Assembly: GCA_963832835.1 (NCBI GenBank)
Contig: CAWHVD010000001.1
Span: forward strand, 1,178,001-1,242,000
Length of the DNA: 64,000 nucleotides
Reading direction: 5' to 3'
DNA from: CAVPKN01 sp963832835
GTDB lineage: Bacteria; Chlamydiota; Chlamydiia; Chlamydiales; JAAKFR01
Shown here: positions 35,772-43,647 of the stretch, piece by piece
How the letters are laid out: each line of letters opens with the position of its first letter
How positions within the stretch are numbered: the first letter of the stretch is position 1
The notes under the pieces: model-generated
The model's input: the letters and a program-made list of their open reading frames with translations, nothing else
Told to the model about the DNA's origin: nothing
The model's database searches: none
Program-made: the position numbers and the translations under genes

Positions 35772-36200
35772 TCACAACGCCTTTCGTAAAAAGAACATTT
35801 TTGCGCCCTTTTCAAAACCTTCTCGTGTAAATTCGATGCTGTATCCCAGATTCTGGTAGAAGGGCAATGCTTGCCAATCCATCGTGTTCACAGTTGCAAA
35901 AGAACAACCCCTATCTCTTCCGATCATTTCTGCTTGCCTCATCAATAGGGTTCCCCATCCCTGCCCTCTCAAATGCGGTTCAATCCACAGCATATCGACG
36001 TAAAGGTTACCAAAGAGACTAACCCCGGTAGCCCCTCCTCCAATGACTTTACGGTCATGGTTTCTAAGCTCTACTGAAAATGGCTTGATAGGTTGCATCT
36101 TCTTCAGCAAATCAGCCTGCACATTAATACCATCAAACAACAGTTTTTCCAATTCAGGATCGATCGAATCATGAGAAATGAGTGCATAATCACTGGTCAT
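35772..36200 (-). CDS. GNAT family N-acetyltransferase
   Basis: I take the ATG at 36200 (142 residues, MTSDYALISHDS) because AGGAGGC lies just upstream. A longer frame begins inside the neighbouring miniature element. The acetyl-CoA motif is LRGQGWGTLLMRQAE, preceded by the strand VDMLWIEPH and followed by CSFATVNTMDWQALPFYQNLGY, typical of small GNAT enzymes. The substrate is unknown. It is convergent with the double-SIS gene. Confidence 0.9.
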   Translation of the reverse strand: MTSDYALISHDSIDPELEKLLFDGINVQADLLKKMQPIKPFSVELRNHDRKVIGGGATGVSLFGNLYVDMLWIEPHLRGQGWGTLLMRQAEMIGRDRGCSFATVNTMDWQALPFYQNLGYSIEFTREGFEKGAKMFFLRKAL

Positions 36201-36222
36201 CTTGCCTCCTTTAGAACATCTA

Positions 36223-36384
36223 ATACATTTCCAGAAAATAAAGTCACAAATTGGCACTGTATAACACGCCATTTTTGAACGATCCTTTCTCGCTTAGGTG
36301 CAAAAACATAGGATTCGAAACGATCATCCAAATCTGTCATGTTACCCAGTACCACTTCATGGCTTTACTTTCTGGAAATGGTAT
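36223..36384 (+). mobile_element. Miniature inverted-repeat element, copy 6
   Basis: At 162 bp it is one base short in the left end (ATACATTTCC). It lies 13 bp upstream of the GNAT ribosome site. The rest of the 338-bp gap (36385-36538) has no gene I can see. Confidence 0.85.
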
Positions 36385-36538
36385 AATTGAAGATACCCAG
36401 TAGCATACCTGTTATAGTACTCTCCTGGCATCTAAAAAGTTTTCCTTAAAAATGGGGTTTGTTGGTGCTGCACTTTTGGCTGGCAAAGATTTAAAAACTA
36501 TTGCATAGGCATCAATAGATAGGGTGCTAGTGCAAATA

Positions 36539-37939
36539 ATGAAAAAGTATCTTTGCGATCAGATGTGTGCGCAATTAGGTCGATGGTTGCGGGCAGCAGG
36601 ATATGATACGGTTATCATAGATACTCCTTTAAAGGATCAAGATATCCTTAAAAAGTCTATTGCAGAAAAACGACTTCTCCTCACACGGGATAGATATTTT
36701 AATGAAATGGATCCAGAAGGAAAAACAGTCATCTATTTACACGGTGAATTTCTTGATGATTGGGTAGAACAGTTAGGGGAAGAAGGTGTTGATTGGTTAT
36801 TTTGTCCTTTTACAAGGTGCCTTCGATGCAATGCCCTATTTGAAAAAAATCATGCTCCCGTTGATTTACTCGCTCAGATTCCTGAGGGAACAAAAGAGTT
36901 TTGGTTTTGTGCCAACTGCAAACAATTCTTTTGGTTGGGATCTCATACAGAGAGAATGGAAAGTCAACTCAAAGAATGGAATGATAAAACATATTTGACA
37001 ATTGGTCTTGGAGGTGACCTTATGATAGGCCGCCTTGTCGATGACTATTTAGATAACGCACCTCCTTCCTACGTCTGGGGAAACTTATTGCCGGTCCTTT
37101 TGAATACAGATTTTAATCTTGTCAATTTGGAAACCACTTTAACATGTAGTGAGAAAATTCTTCCTAAAATATTCAATTTTAAAGCCAGTCCAAACAAAAT
37201 TGCAGTGCTTACAGAAGGGGCCATCCACGCTGTGAATGTGGCCAATAATCATATTCTCGATTTTTCAGAGGAGGGGCTTCTTGAGACACTTCAAGTGCTC
37301 GATCGAGCAAAAATCCTTCATGTAGGGGCGGGCATTGATCTAAAAGAGGCAAAAGCTCCTAGTATCATTGAAAAAAAAGGGATCAAAATAGGTTTTTTGG
37401 GATGTACGGATAACGAGCCTTCTTGGAAAGCTTCGGCATCGCATCCAGGAACCTATTTTGTAGAAGTTGGTAATCTTGAATCATTGCACAATGAGATCAT
37501 CAAACTACGCAAGCAAGTAGATCTTCTGATATTGTCTATCCATTGGGGACCGAATATGCGTAAAAAACCAATGCCCTATTTTCGCGCCTTTGCCCATGAA
37601 TTAATGAATCTCGGAGTGGATATTCTGCACGGTCATAGTGCACATGTTTTTCAAGGAGTTGAGATTTATAAAGGAAAATTGATCCTTTATGATACAGGAG
37701 ATTTAGTTGATGATTATGCAATCGATCCTCTCCTACGCAATGACAGGTCATTCTTCTTTGTTGTAAAAGCAAACAAAAAAAAACTGATTTTATTGAAGAT
37801 GATCCCAACACTCATCTCCCATTTTCAAGTAAATATTTCTAAGGACAATGAACACCTGGCTGAAATGGAAGCACTGTGCAAAGAATTGAAGACCTACCCA
37901 ATGCGCAAAGAGCACACTCTGAGTTTGGATTTATCTTGA
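36539..37939 (+). CDS. Mut7-C RNase domain fused to CapA-type metallophosphatase
   Basis: Starting at ATG 36539 the product has 466 residues; GTG codons at 36524 and 36530 are alternatives. Residues 1-135 are a Mut7-C domain: KKYLCDQMCAQLGRWLRAAG, LLLTRDRYF, then a zinc ribbon with CLRC (94-97) and CANC (124-127). Residues about 151-450 are a CapA/PgsA-like metal phosphoesterase. This part has GLGGDLMIGR, LVNLETTLT, VNVANNHILDFSEEGL, LSIHWGP, DILHGHSAHVFQGVEIY and ILYDTGDLVDDY. Separate families are known; I do not know this fusion. There is no signal peptide, unlike CapA. Confidence 0.88.
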   Translation: MKKYLCDQMCAQLGRWLRAAGYDTVIIDTPLKDQDILKKSIAEKRLLLTRDRYFNEMDPEGKTVIYLHGEFLDDWVEQLGEEGVDWLFCPFTRCLRCNALFEKNHAPVDLLAQIPEGTKEFWFCANCKQFFWLGSHTERMESQLKEWNDKTYLTIGLGGDLMIGRLVDDYLDNAPPSYVWGNLLPVLLNTDFNLVNLETTLTCSEKILPKIFNFKASPNKIAVLTEGAIHAVNVANNHILDFSEEGLLETLQVLDRAKILHVGAGIDLKEAKAPSIIEKKGIKIGFLGCTDNEPSWKASASHPGTYFVEVGNLESLHNEIIKLRKQVDLLILSIHWGPNMRKKPMPYFRAFAHELMNLGVDILHGHSAHVFQGVEIYKGKLILYDTGDLVDDYAIDPLLRNDRSFFFVVKANKKKLILLKMIPTLISHFQVNISKDNEHLAEMEALCKELKTYPMRKEHTLSLDLS

Positions 37940-38033
37940 AGTGGAAGGACGCATTCAGAACTTTTGATTGGGAAAAATTTAAAAGTCATTTAAATTGAAT
38001 GGTTGAAGAATCCGAAAATAAAAGGGTAGTATC

Positions 38034-38471
38034 ATGGCGATTATAGAAAAAATAAATGAGGGGATCAAGGAAGCAATAAGAAGCCGAGATCAGATTAGGC
38101 TCTCTACATTGCGTATGCTCAAATCAAAAATATTAGTCGTGGATGCACGTGCCAATCTTCCCGATGCAGAAGTCATAAAACTATTCAAAACGTATTTCGG
38201 CAGCCTTCAAGAAGCTCTTGAGCAGGCGCAGGATCTGAATCGTCCTGATATCGCCGAGCCCTTGAAAAAGGAACTTGTGATCATTCAAGAGTTTTTACCT
38301 AAAGCTCTTTCTTCCGAAGAAACTAAGCAAATTGTTGTCCAAGCTATTTCAGAATCAGGAGCTAAGACAAAAAAAGATTTAGGATTGGTCATGAAAGCCG
38401 TCATGAAATTGAATAGTGCTGTTGATGGAAAGTTAGCCAAAGATTTAGCTAGTGAATTGCTAACAGATTGA
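38034..38471 (+). CDS. GatB/YqeY domain protein
   Basis: This 145-residue helical protein is of the YqeY type: MAIIEKINEGIKEAIRSRDQ, LSTLRMLKSKI, ELVIIQEFLPKALSSEE and KKDLGLVMKAVMKL. The domain also occurs at the C-terminus of GatB, where it helps tRNA-dependent amidation; stand-alone YqeY function is not established. It is a single gene, followed within 20 bp by miniature-element copy 7. Confidence 0.93.
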   Translation: MAIIEKINEGIKEAIRSRDQIRLSTLRMLKSKILVVDARANLPDAEVIKLFKTYFGSLQEALEQAQDLNRPDIAEPLKKELVIIQEFLPKALSSEETKQIVVQAISESGAKTKKDLGLVMKAVMKLNSAVDGKLAKDLASELLTD

Positions 38472-38490
38472 TGATACCAAATCATAAATA

Positions 38491-38653
38491 ATACCATTTA
38501 TCAAAAATAAAGCCATGAAGTGGCACTGTATAACACGCCATTTTTGAACGATCCTTTCTCGCTTAGGTGCAAAAACATAGGCTTCGAAATGATCCTTCAA
38601 ATCTATCATGTTACCCAGTGCCACTTCATGGCTTTATTTTTGATAAATGGTAT
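38491..38653 (+). mobile_element. 163-bp miniature element, copy 7 with matched variant ends
   Basis: Both ends carry the variant ATACCATTTATCAAAAATAA instead of ATACCATTTCCAGAAAATAA, with complementary changes, so pairing is preserved. The rest of the 410-bp gap (38654-38881) is AT-rich with no gene visible. Confidence 0.85.
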
Positions 38654-38881
38654 AACTTTGGATTTTTCTTGAAAAGCATCGATCATAAATCGATCAGGTG
38701 AGCAAACCGCTATCCACAAATCTTTTTTGCCACAAGATAAATTAATTTTGACAGATATTATCCAACCACAGTAAACTGCGGTCTTAATATTATTTTTTTG
38801 ATGGTGTCATCAGTTGAATCGCAATTGGTGGAGCTATTCAGCCAAAATAGATAAAAACAGAAGGGATGAAATGAGAAGTCT

Positions 38882-39754
38882 ATGAAATTTTCTTTATCAA
38901 AATTAGCTTTGAAAGTTTTCCAATTCGTAATTGGAATAGGTGCGTCAACACCTCTTTTTTCTAACCCCTGCCGTCCATTCGACGGGTTTTACACAGGCGC
39001 CATGGGAGGGTTTTTACAATCGGCAACCGAATTCACTACAGAGAGCAGCGCTCAACATGAAAACTTTTTCCACGAACCTGGTCTTATCTCCTCTAGGCAA
39101 AAAGATGCGAAAGTGTATCGCTGTCATGGAGAAGGAGCTCTCAATTTCGGCTACGGCCAACAAATTAGAAAATGCATGTTCCTTGCAGGAGAGATCTTCT
39201 TAAGTTGGGCCAACCGCGATACGTTGATAAGGAATTTTGCATACACCGAGCAAGGATTCCCTGATCAATTAGGTAGTTTCAACGCATCCTTAACATCCAA
39301 AACTTTCGCTTCAATGCGAACAACTGAATTTGCTATCGATTTGCGTCCCGGATTCATCTTTGATTGTCGTACGCTATTGTTCGGCCGTATCGGTGTCGGC
39401 TTAAATAAGTTGCGCACAAGACACACGGTGGACTTCGAATATTTCAGCGATGCTATTGAAGAACATTCAATCGACAGCCTTTCCGCGGCCAAAAAAGACT
39501 ATAAAGCAGTGCTAAGGTTGGGTGTAGGGGGTGAATGGAAAATCTGTTCTAATTTGAGTCTTACTTCAGATTACATTTTTTCCTATTACGGAAGAAGCAA
39601 AACACACAAGATCGGCGATTCGACTTTTGCAAACGGCGAAGACGATAACGTGATCCCAAATGGCTTCAAGATATCTTCTTCAGCAAGAACATGTACTCAA
39701 GCATTCATGATCGGCATCAAGTATTACTTCAATAAAGCCAATCGTAGTCGCTGA
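38882..39754 (+). CDS. Outer-membrane beta-barrel protein (opacity-type)
   Basis: This 290-residue protein has an N-terminal signal peptide (MKFSLSKLALKVFQFVIGIG..., cleavage near LFSNP). Alternating aromatic/polar strands typical of small porin-like surface barrels follow: FDGFYTGAMGGFLQ, ALNFGYGQQI, TLLFGRIGVGLNKL and AVLRLGVGGEWKI. The last strand is MIGIKYYFN. Cysteines are few. It probably belongs to the outer membrane; the ligand is unknown. A strong terminator follows the stop. Confidence 0.8.
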   Translation: MKFSLSKLALKVFQFVIGIGASTPLFSNPCRPFDGFYTGAMGGFLQSATEFTTESSAQHENFFHEPGLISSRQKDAKVYRCHGEGALNFGYGQQIRKCMFLAGEIFLSWANRDTLIRNFAYTEQGFPDQLGSFNASLTSKTFASMRTTEFAIDLRPGFIFDCRTLLFGRIGVGLNKLRTRHTVDFEYFSDAIEEHSIDSLSAAKKDYKAVLRLGVGGEWKICSNLSLTSDYIFSYYGRSKTHKIGDSTFANGEDDNVIPNGFKISSSARTCTQAFMIGIKYYFNKANRSR

Positions 39755-39770
39755 GAAAATATGCCACAAC

Positions 39771-39803
39771 GAAGCTAGCCGAAATTCGGCTAGCTTCCGT
39801 TGT
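39771..39803 (+). terminator. Rho-independent terminator after the barrel protein
   Basis: GAAGCTAGCCGA-AAT-TCGGCTAGCTTC is a perfect 12-pair stem followed by a T-rich tail (CGTTGTCTTTCT). Confidence 0.85.
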
Positions 39804-39835
39804 CTTTCTATTAACCTGTATGAATCCGGTAAAAT

Positions 39836-40651
39836 ATGGAGCATTGGGACAATCAAGCCCGGCAGTGGGCATTGGTCGGAGAACCATTAAAGCCTTCACA
39901 GGCAGAACTCCAGAATTCCTATTCCTGGATTCATGAACATGCGCAGCTTCAGAATGATTATTTAACCGCATTGGTTCTGGGCGTTACACCGGAGATCATC
40001 AACCTCTCTTGGCCCGCTCAAACCAGACTAATAGCGGTCGATTACAATGAGACAATGATCAAATCTGTCTTGCCTAAAAAAACTGCGACTCTTGCTCCCA
40101 TCGGATTATTGGCAAATTGGTTGCAGCTTCCGCTGCCATCCTCCTCAGTCGACATCGTCATCGGAGATGGGTGCTACAGCCAAGTTCGTTGGAAAGATTA
40201 CGAAGCGCTTACACAGGAAATTCGGCGGGTTTTGAAGCCGAATGGTATCTTTATTATCCGTTTTTTTACCAAACCAGAAAACATTGATCCCGTCGAGTCC
40301 ATTTACCGCGATGTGTTCTCAGGAGAGATCGCAAGCTTTCACGCTTTCAAATTCCGTCTTGCAATTGCCCTGCAATCTGATCCTCGTCAAGGTGTGTGTT
40401 TAAAAGACATCTGGAGCACTTGGGATTCGAGTTTCAAACAAGAGGTTCTGCAGAATATGCAGAAATTAAAATGGAATCTTGAAACAATCAGCACTATCGA
40501 TATCTACCGTCTCTCAAACACTATTTATACGTTCCCCACACAAATTGAGATCAGATCCATCTTTTCCAAGCATTTACTTGAAAAGGAGTTACATATACCT
40601 TGTTATTATTTCGGTCAGTGTTACCCAACCTTCAAACTCTCAAAAATATAA
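39836..40651 (+). CDS. Class I SAM methyltransferase coupled to a CphA-like gene
   Basis: This 271-residue protein begins EHWDNQARQWALVGEPLKPS. Its SAM-binding motif is LVLGVTPEIINL, where GVTPEI replaces the usual GxGxG. IAVDYNETMI, VDIVIGDGCYSQV and RRVLKPNGIFIIRFF follow. The LGVTPE variant defines a small-molecule methyltransferase subgroup found in varied bacteria. Its TAA overlaps the ATG of the next gene (TAATG), implying translational coupling and probably a joint pathway. The acceptor substrate is unknown. Confidence 0.88.
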   Translation: MEHWDNQARQWALVGEPLKPSQAELQNSYSWIHEHAQLQNDYLTALVLGVTPEIINLSWPAQTRLIAVDYNETMIKSVLPKKTATLAPIGLLANWLQLPLPSSSVDIVIGDGCYSQVRWKDYEALTQEIRRVLKPNGIFIIRFFTKPENIDPVESIYRDVFSGEIASFHAFKFRLAIALQSDPRQGVCLKDIWSTWDSSFKQEVLQNMQKLKWNLETISTIDIYRLSNTIYTFPTQIEIRSIFSKHLLEKELHIPCYYFGQCYPTFKLSKI

Positions 40652-42615
40652 TGGAAAATTCAAGCGACATAAAATCTTATACTCTACTTACTTTGGTTGA
40701 CAGGCCTTGCGTTTATCAGGGATACATCAAAGGATTCCGTCAACCCATCGGATGTTTAAGTCTGCAAGTCCAATCTTTTCAACTATCTCATGTTGAGCCT
40801 TTGCAAAAATTTTTGGAGGTGTATTTTAACAGATATTTCCTTCACTGCAATCCAATTCGTTTCCCTAAAGATCTGATTGCATGTTTAGGAGAAGCGATCA
40901 TCGCAATTCAACAAGCTGCCGGGCTCCCGATTTTTGAACCGATCCGTATCGAAGCACTACCCGAAGAAGATCACGCCTTCAAGCTTTGGATCCCTTGTTT
41001 ACAGGAAGAGTGCTTTCATCAAGTAGTAGCTTTCATGCTGCAATTTTTCTTGCATCATCTTGCCGCCCCCTTTTCTTCCTACCAAATCGAGATCTCCGAC
41101 GAGATCGTAGAGTTGATAAACAGTTTAAAAAGTTTTGCCCCGAAGGGGCTGAACAGCTTACGGATATTGGAGATTGCCCATCAGCATGAAATTCCTTGGC
41201 ATCACCTGGCTCAAAATACGTTCCAGTTAGGGTACGGCTGCCATTCCCGATGGTTTGACAGCACACTGACTGACAAAACCCCCCAAGTTGCAACCTCGAT
41301 AGCTAGAAACAAATATAGTACCGCGAAATTCCTTAAAAAAATGGGAATTCCAGTTCCCCGGCAGGAAGTCGTTCAGTGCGAGGCAGAGGCTGTGGAAAAG
41401 GCATGGGAGCTGGGGTATCCCGTTGTGATCAAGCCCCTCAACGAAGACGGGGGTAGGGGTGTTAGCGCAGGACTGATGACAGACGAACAGGTCAAAAAAG
41501 CCTTTGCTGCGGCTCAGCAGTATTCTGAGATTGTCCTCTTGGAACAGCACATCGTCGGCAAAGATTACCGTTTGCTGGTGTTTAACGGGACATTAGTGTG
41601 GGCAATTGAAAGGATCCCTGCCGGAGTAAAAGGCGACGGAGTGAGCACCATCAACCAGTTGATTGATCAAACCAATCGAACGCGCGTGCCACACACCGCT
41701 CAAACGCCGACACTCAAGCCCATCGCGGTCGATGTGGACACGCATGAATTCCTGTCGGATCAAGGATACACCATCAATAGCATCCCGGAAAAGGGCCGAT
41801 TTGTCCAGTTAAGCCGGATCTCTAATATCAGTTCGGGAGGAATTCCAGTGCCGGTCTTTGACGAGGTGCATCCTGATAACAAACGCTTGGCGGAAACAGC
41901 AGCAGATTTATTAAAGCTAGATATTGCCGGCATCGATCTCATCATGCCCGATATTCGGCAATCCTACCTTACAACTGGGGGGACAGTCATCGAAATCAAT
42001 GCTCAGCCTCAGATCGGCACAGTTACAGCAGCGCATATGTACCCTCTCATTTTGAAGATGTTTATCCCTAATCGAGGCCGCATTCCTATCATTGTGATCT
42101 GCAGCGATAAGGCAGAAGGCACGATGATCCTGAAATTACATTCTTATCTATCTCGCCGTTATAAGAAGATAGGGTGGGCGAGCAATTCAACGGCATATAT
42201 CAATAAAAAGAGGATGCATACTGCTTCTTCATTATATCAAGCTGCTCAAACGCTATTAATTAACCAAACAGTTGATGCGATGATCTACAGCATTCAAAAG
42301 ATGGACGACATCAAGCATGAAGGACTCCCTTTTGATCAATTCAATTGTTTGATTTTTCTTGGAATGCCGCAATCGTTGAATCATCAAAACTGCGATGAGC
42401 AATGCGACATCGTCCAGACTCTTTTTTCCGCTTGCCAGGGAGATCGGCTTGTCAATGATCCTTCATTTTATGATTTGATCAATAGGGATGCTCCCTTAGC
42501 TCCCCCTCAGCTTTTGACCGGAGAAGAGATTGAAGATAAAATCGAAGATGGACTCCTTCTGCTAGAAGAAGATTCAAAACTGTTTTTGTGCCGTGAGGCA
42601 CTCAAAAGTTACTGA
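40651..42615 (+). CDS. Cyanophycin-synthetase-like ATP-grasp ligase with degenerate Mur-ligase part
   Basis: The ATG at 40651 (654 residues) overlaps the methyltransferase stop. Residues 1-200 resemble the N-terminal domain of CphA, and 205-475 an ATP-grasp domain: ARNKYSTAKFLKKMGIPVPR, VVIKPLNEDGGRGVS, RLLVFNGTLVWAIER and VIEINAQPQIG. From 477 the start of a Mur-ligase-like domain can be aligned (RGRIPIIVIC), but the P-loop expected as GTNGKTTT reads CSDKAEGT. The protein also ends about 200 residues early relative to CphA. It is probably a peptide or amino-acid ligase using only the ATP-grasp site. Confidence 0.85.
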   Translation: MENSSDIKSYTLLTLVDRPCVYQGYIKGFRQPIGCLSLQVQSFQLSHVEPLQKFLEVYFNRYFLHCNPIRFPKDLIACLGEAIIAIQQAAGLPIFEPIRIEALPEEDHAFKLWIPCLQEECFHQVVAFMLQFFLHHLAAPFSSYQIEISDEIVELINSLKSFAPKGLNSLRILEIAHQHEIPWHHLAQNTFQLGYGCHSRWFDSTLTDKTPQVATSIARNKYSTAKFLKKMGIPVPRQEVVQCEAEAVEKAWELGYPVVIKPLNEDGGRGVSAGLMTDEQVKKAFAAAQQYSEIVLLEQHIVGKDYRLLVFNGTLVWAIERIPAGVKGDGVSTINQLIDQTNRTRVPHTAQTPTLKPIAVDVDTHEFLSDQGYTINSIPEKGRFVQLSRISNISSGGIPVPVFDEVHPDNKRLAETAADLLKLDIAGIDLIMPDIRQSYLTTGGTVIEINAQPQIGTVTAAHMYPLILKMFIPNRGRIPIIVICSDKAEGTMILKLHSYLSRRYKKIGWASNSTAYINKKRMHTASSLYQAAQTLLINQTVDAMIYSIQKMDDIKHEGLPFDQFNCLIFLGMPQSLNHQNCDEQCDIVQTLFSACQGDRLVNDPSFYDLINRDAPLAPPQLLTGEEIEDKIEDGLLLLEEDSKLFLCREALKSY

Positions 42616-42761
42616 AAAATATCCCAGGCATGATTGAGTGGTACCTATCACCTTTTCATTCAAAAGGGCTACCCAGTAATTACCTTATCATCGCTCTATA
42701 GAGCCTCAACTTTTTATACTGCTGATGTTGGCTTCGTTTGCATCGGTATCAGCAGCGCTTT

Positions 42762-42924
42762 ATACTACTTCCAGAAAATAAAGCCATGAAGTGGTACTGG
42801 GTAACATGACAGATTTGGATGATCATTTCGAATCCTATGTTTTTGCATCTAAGAGAGAAAGGATCGTTCAAAAATGGCGTTTTATACAGTGCCAATTTGT
42901 GACTTTATTTTCTGGAGATGGTAT
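42762..42924 (-). mobile_element. 163-bp miniature inverted-repeat element, copy 8 (opposite orientation)
   Basis: This is a full-length copy with more end mismatches (ATACTACTTCC). It lies in the 648-bp gap between the CphA-like gene and the Gly/Tyr-rich gene. The remaining sequence (42616-42761, 42925-43263) is AT-rich and shows no gene. Confidence 0.83.
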
Positions 42925-43263
42925 TATCCTAAAAACGGCAGTTGGAGCGCTTATTTTAAAGAAATGCAGGCGTATTTTTTACTTGAGCTCCTTTTATTCT
43001 TAAATTATTGAAAATTAAAGCGTTGGTAAGGGGTGGTTTTTTGTTAGCGGATTTTTGATCGATCATTTCTTGTGTGGTCACTTTTTCGAGGAGGTATTAG
43101 GCTACTTTCTTTTTTTTGAGTTAACGGCTTTTTTATCAATAATAAATATATGGATTATACTTAAAAAATTAACTATAATCGTAAACATGGCACTATTCAG
43201 TTAGTTAGTTATTTAATAAGTGCTGTAAAACAATAAATCACTTGAAAGAGTGAGGAGGGTTTT

Positions 43264-43566
43264 ATGACTTGCCTTAAACGTACTTTCTTATTCGGGCTAC
43301 TCTGTGCTCTTGCCGTAGTTCCTTTTACTGTTGGAACTGCTTCAGCGAACGATAGAGCTTCAAGCTCCGTCCAATCTAGCGAATTAGCTTGGGGTGGACA
43401 CCACGGCTGGGGTGGCGGCGGACACTGGGGCGGACATGGTTGGGGTGGTTACGGTGGTTGGGGTGGCTATAGAGGCTACAACTACGGCTATAGTCCTTAC
43501 TATTATAGTAGCTACTATCCATACAACTACTACAGTCCTTACTACTACAGCTATTACGGATACTAA
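43264..43566 (+). CDS. Secreted Gly/Trp/His- then Tyr-rich protein
   Basis: This 100-residue protein starts behind an excellent GAGGAGGG site. The signal peptide is about 28 residues (cleavage after TASA). The mature part has a GGHHGWGGGG-type glycine/tryptophan/histidine-rich block (about 43-70) and then a tyrosine block (about 73-100, YSPYYYSSYYPYNYYSPYYY). The low-complexity aromatic design suits a surface or matrix protein or metal binding through His; neither is shown. A strong terminator follows. The strong ribosome site and terminator suggest high expression. Confidence 0.82.
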   Translation: MTCLKRTFLFGLLCALAVVPFTVGTASANDRASSSVQSSELAWGGHHGWGGGGHWGGHGWGGYGGWGGYRGYNYGYSPYYYSSYYPYNYYSPYYYSYYGY

Positions 43567-43583
43567 GAGTCCGTAAAGAGTTT

Positions 43584-43611
43584 GGGGCGGCCTTGGCCGC
43601 CCCTTTTTTTT
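43584..43611 (+). terminator. Rho-independent terminator after the Gly/Tyr-rich gene
   Basis: GGGGCGGCC-TT-GGCCGCCCC followed by eight T residues is the strongest terminator in the window. Confidence 0.92.
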
Positions 43612-43647
43612 GTCAAAGTTAGAGGGGGGTGCAATTCCCTCGTTAGA

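Noticed and set aside
35772..36272. Extended N-terminus of the GNAT protein
   Set aside because: The extra 24 residues come from the miniature element, and a good AGGAGG site precedes the inner ATG at 36200.
9990..42924. CRISPR array
   Set aside because: The repeats are 163 bp, widely spaced, in both orientations and have inverted ends; there are no spacers or cas genes.
42791..43003. 70-residue plus-strand frame beginning in a miniature element
   Set aside because: Its N-terminal part is the element's repeated frame and the rest is unique AT-rich DNA.
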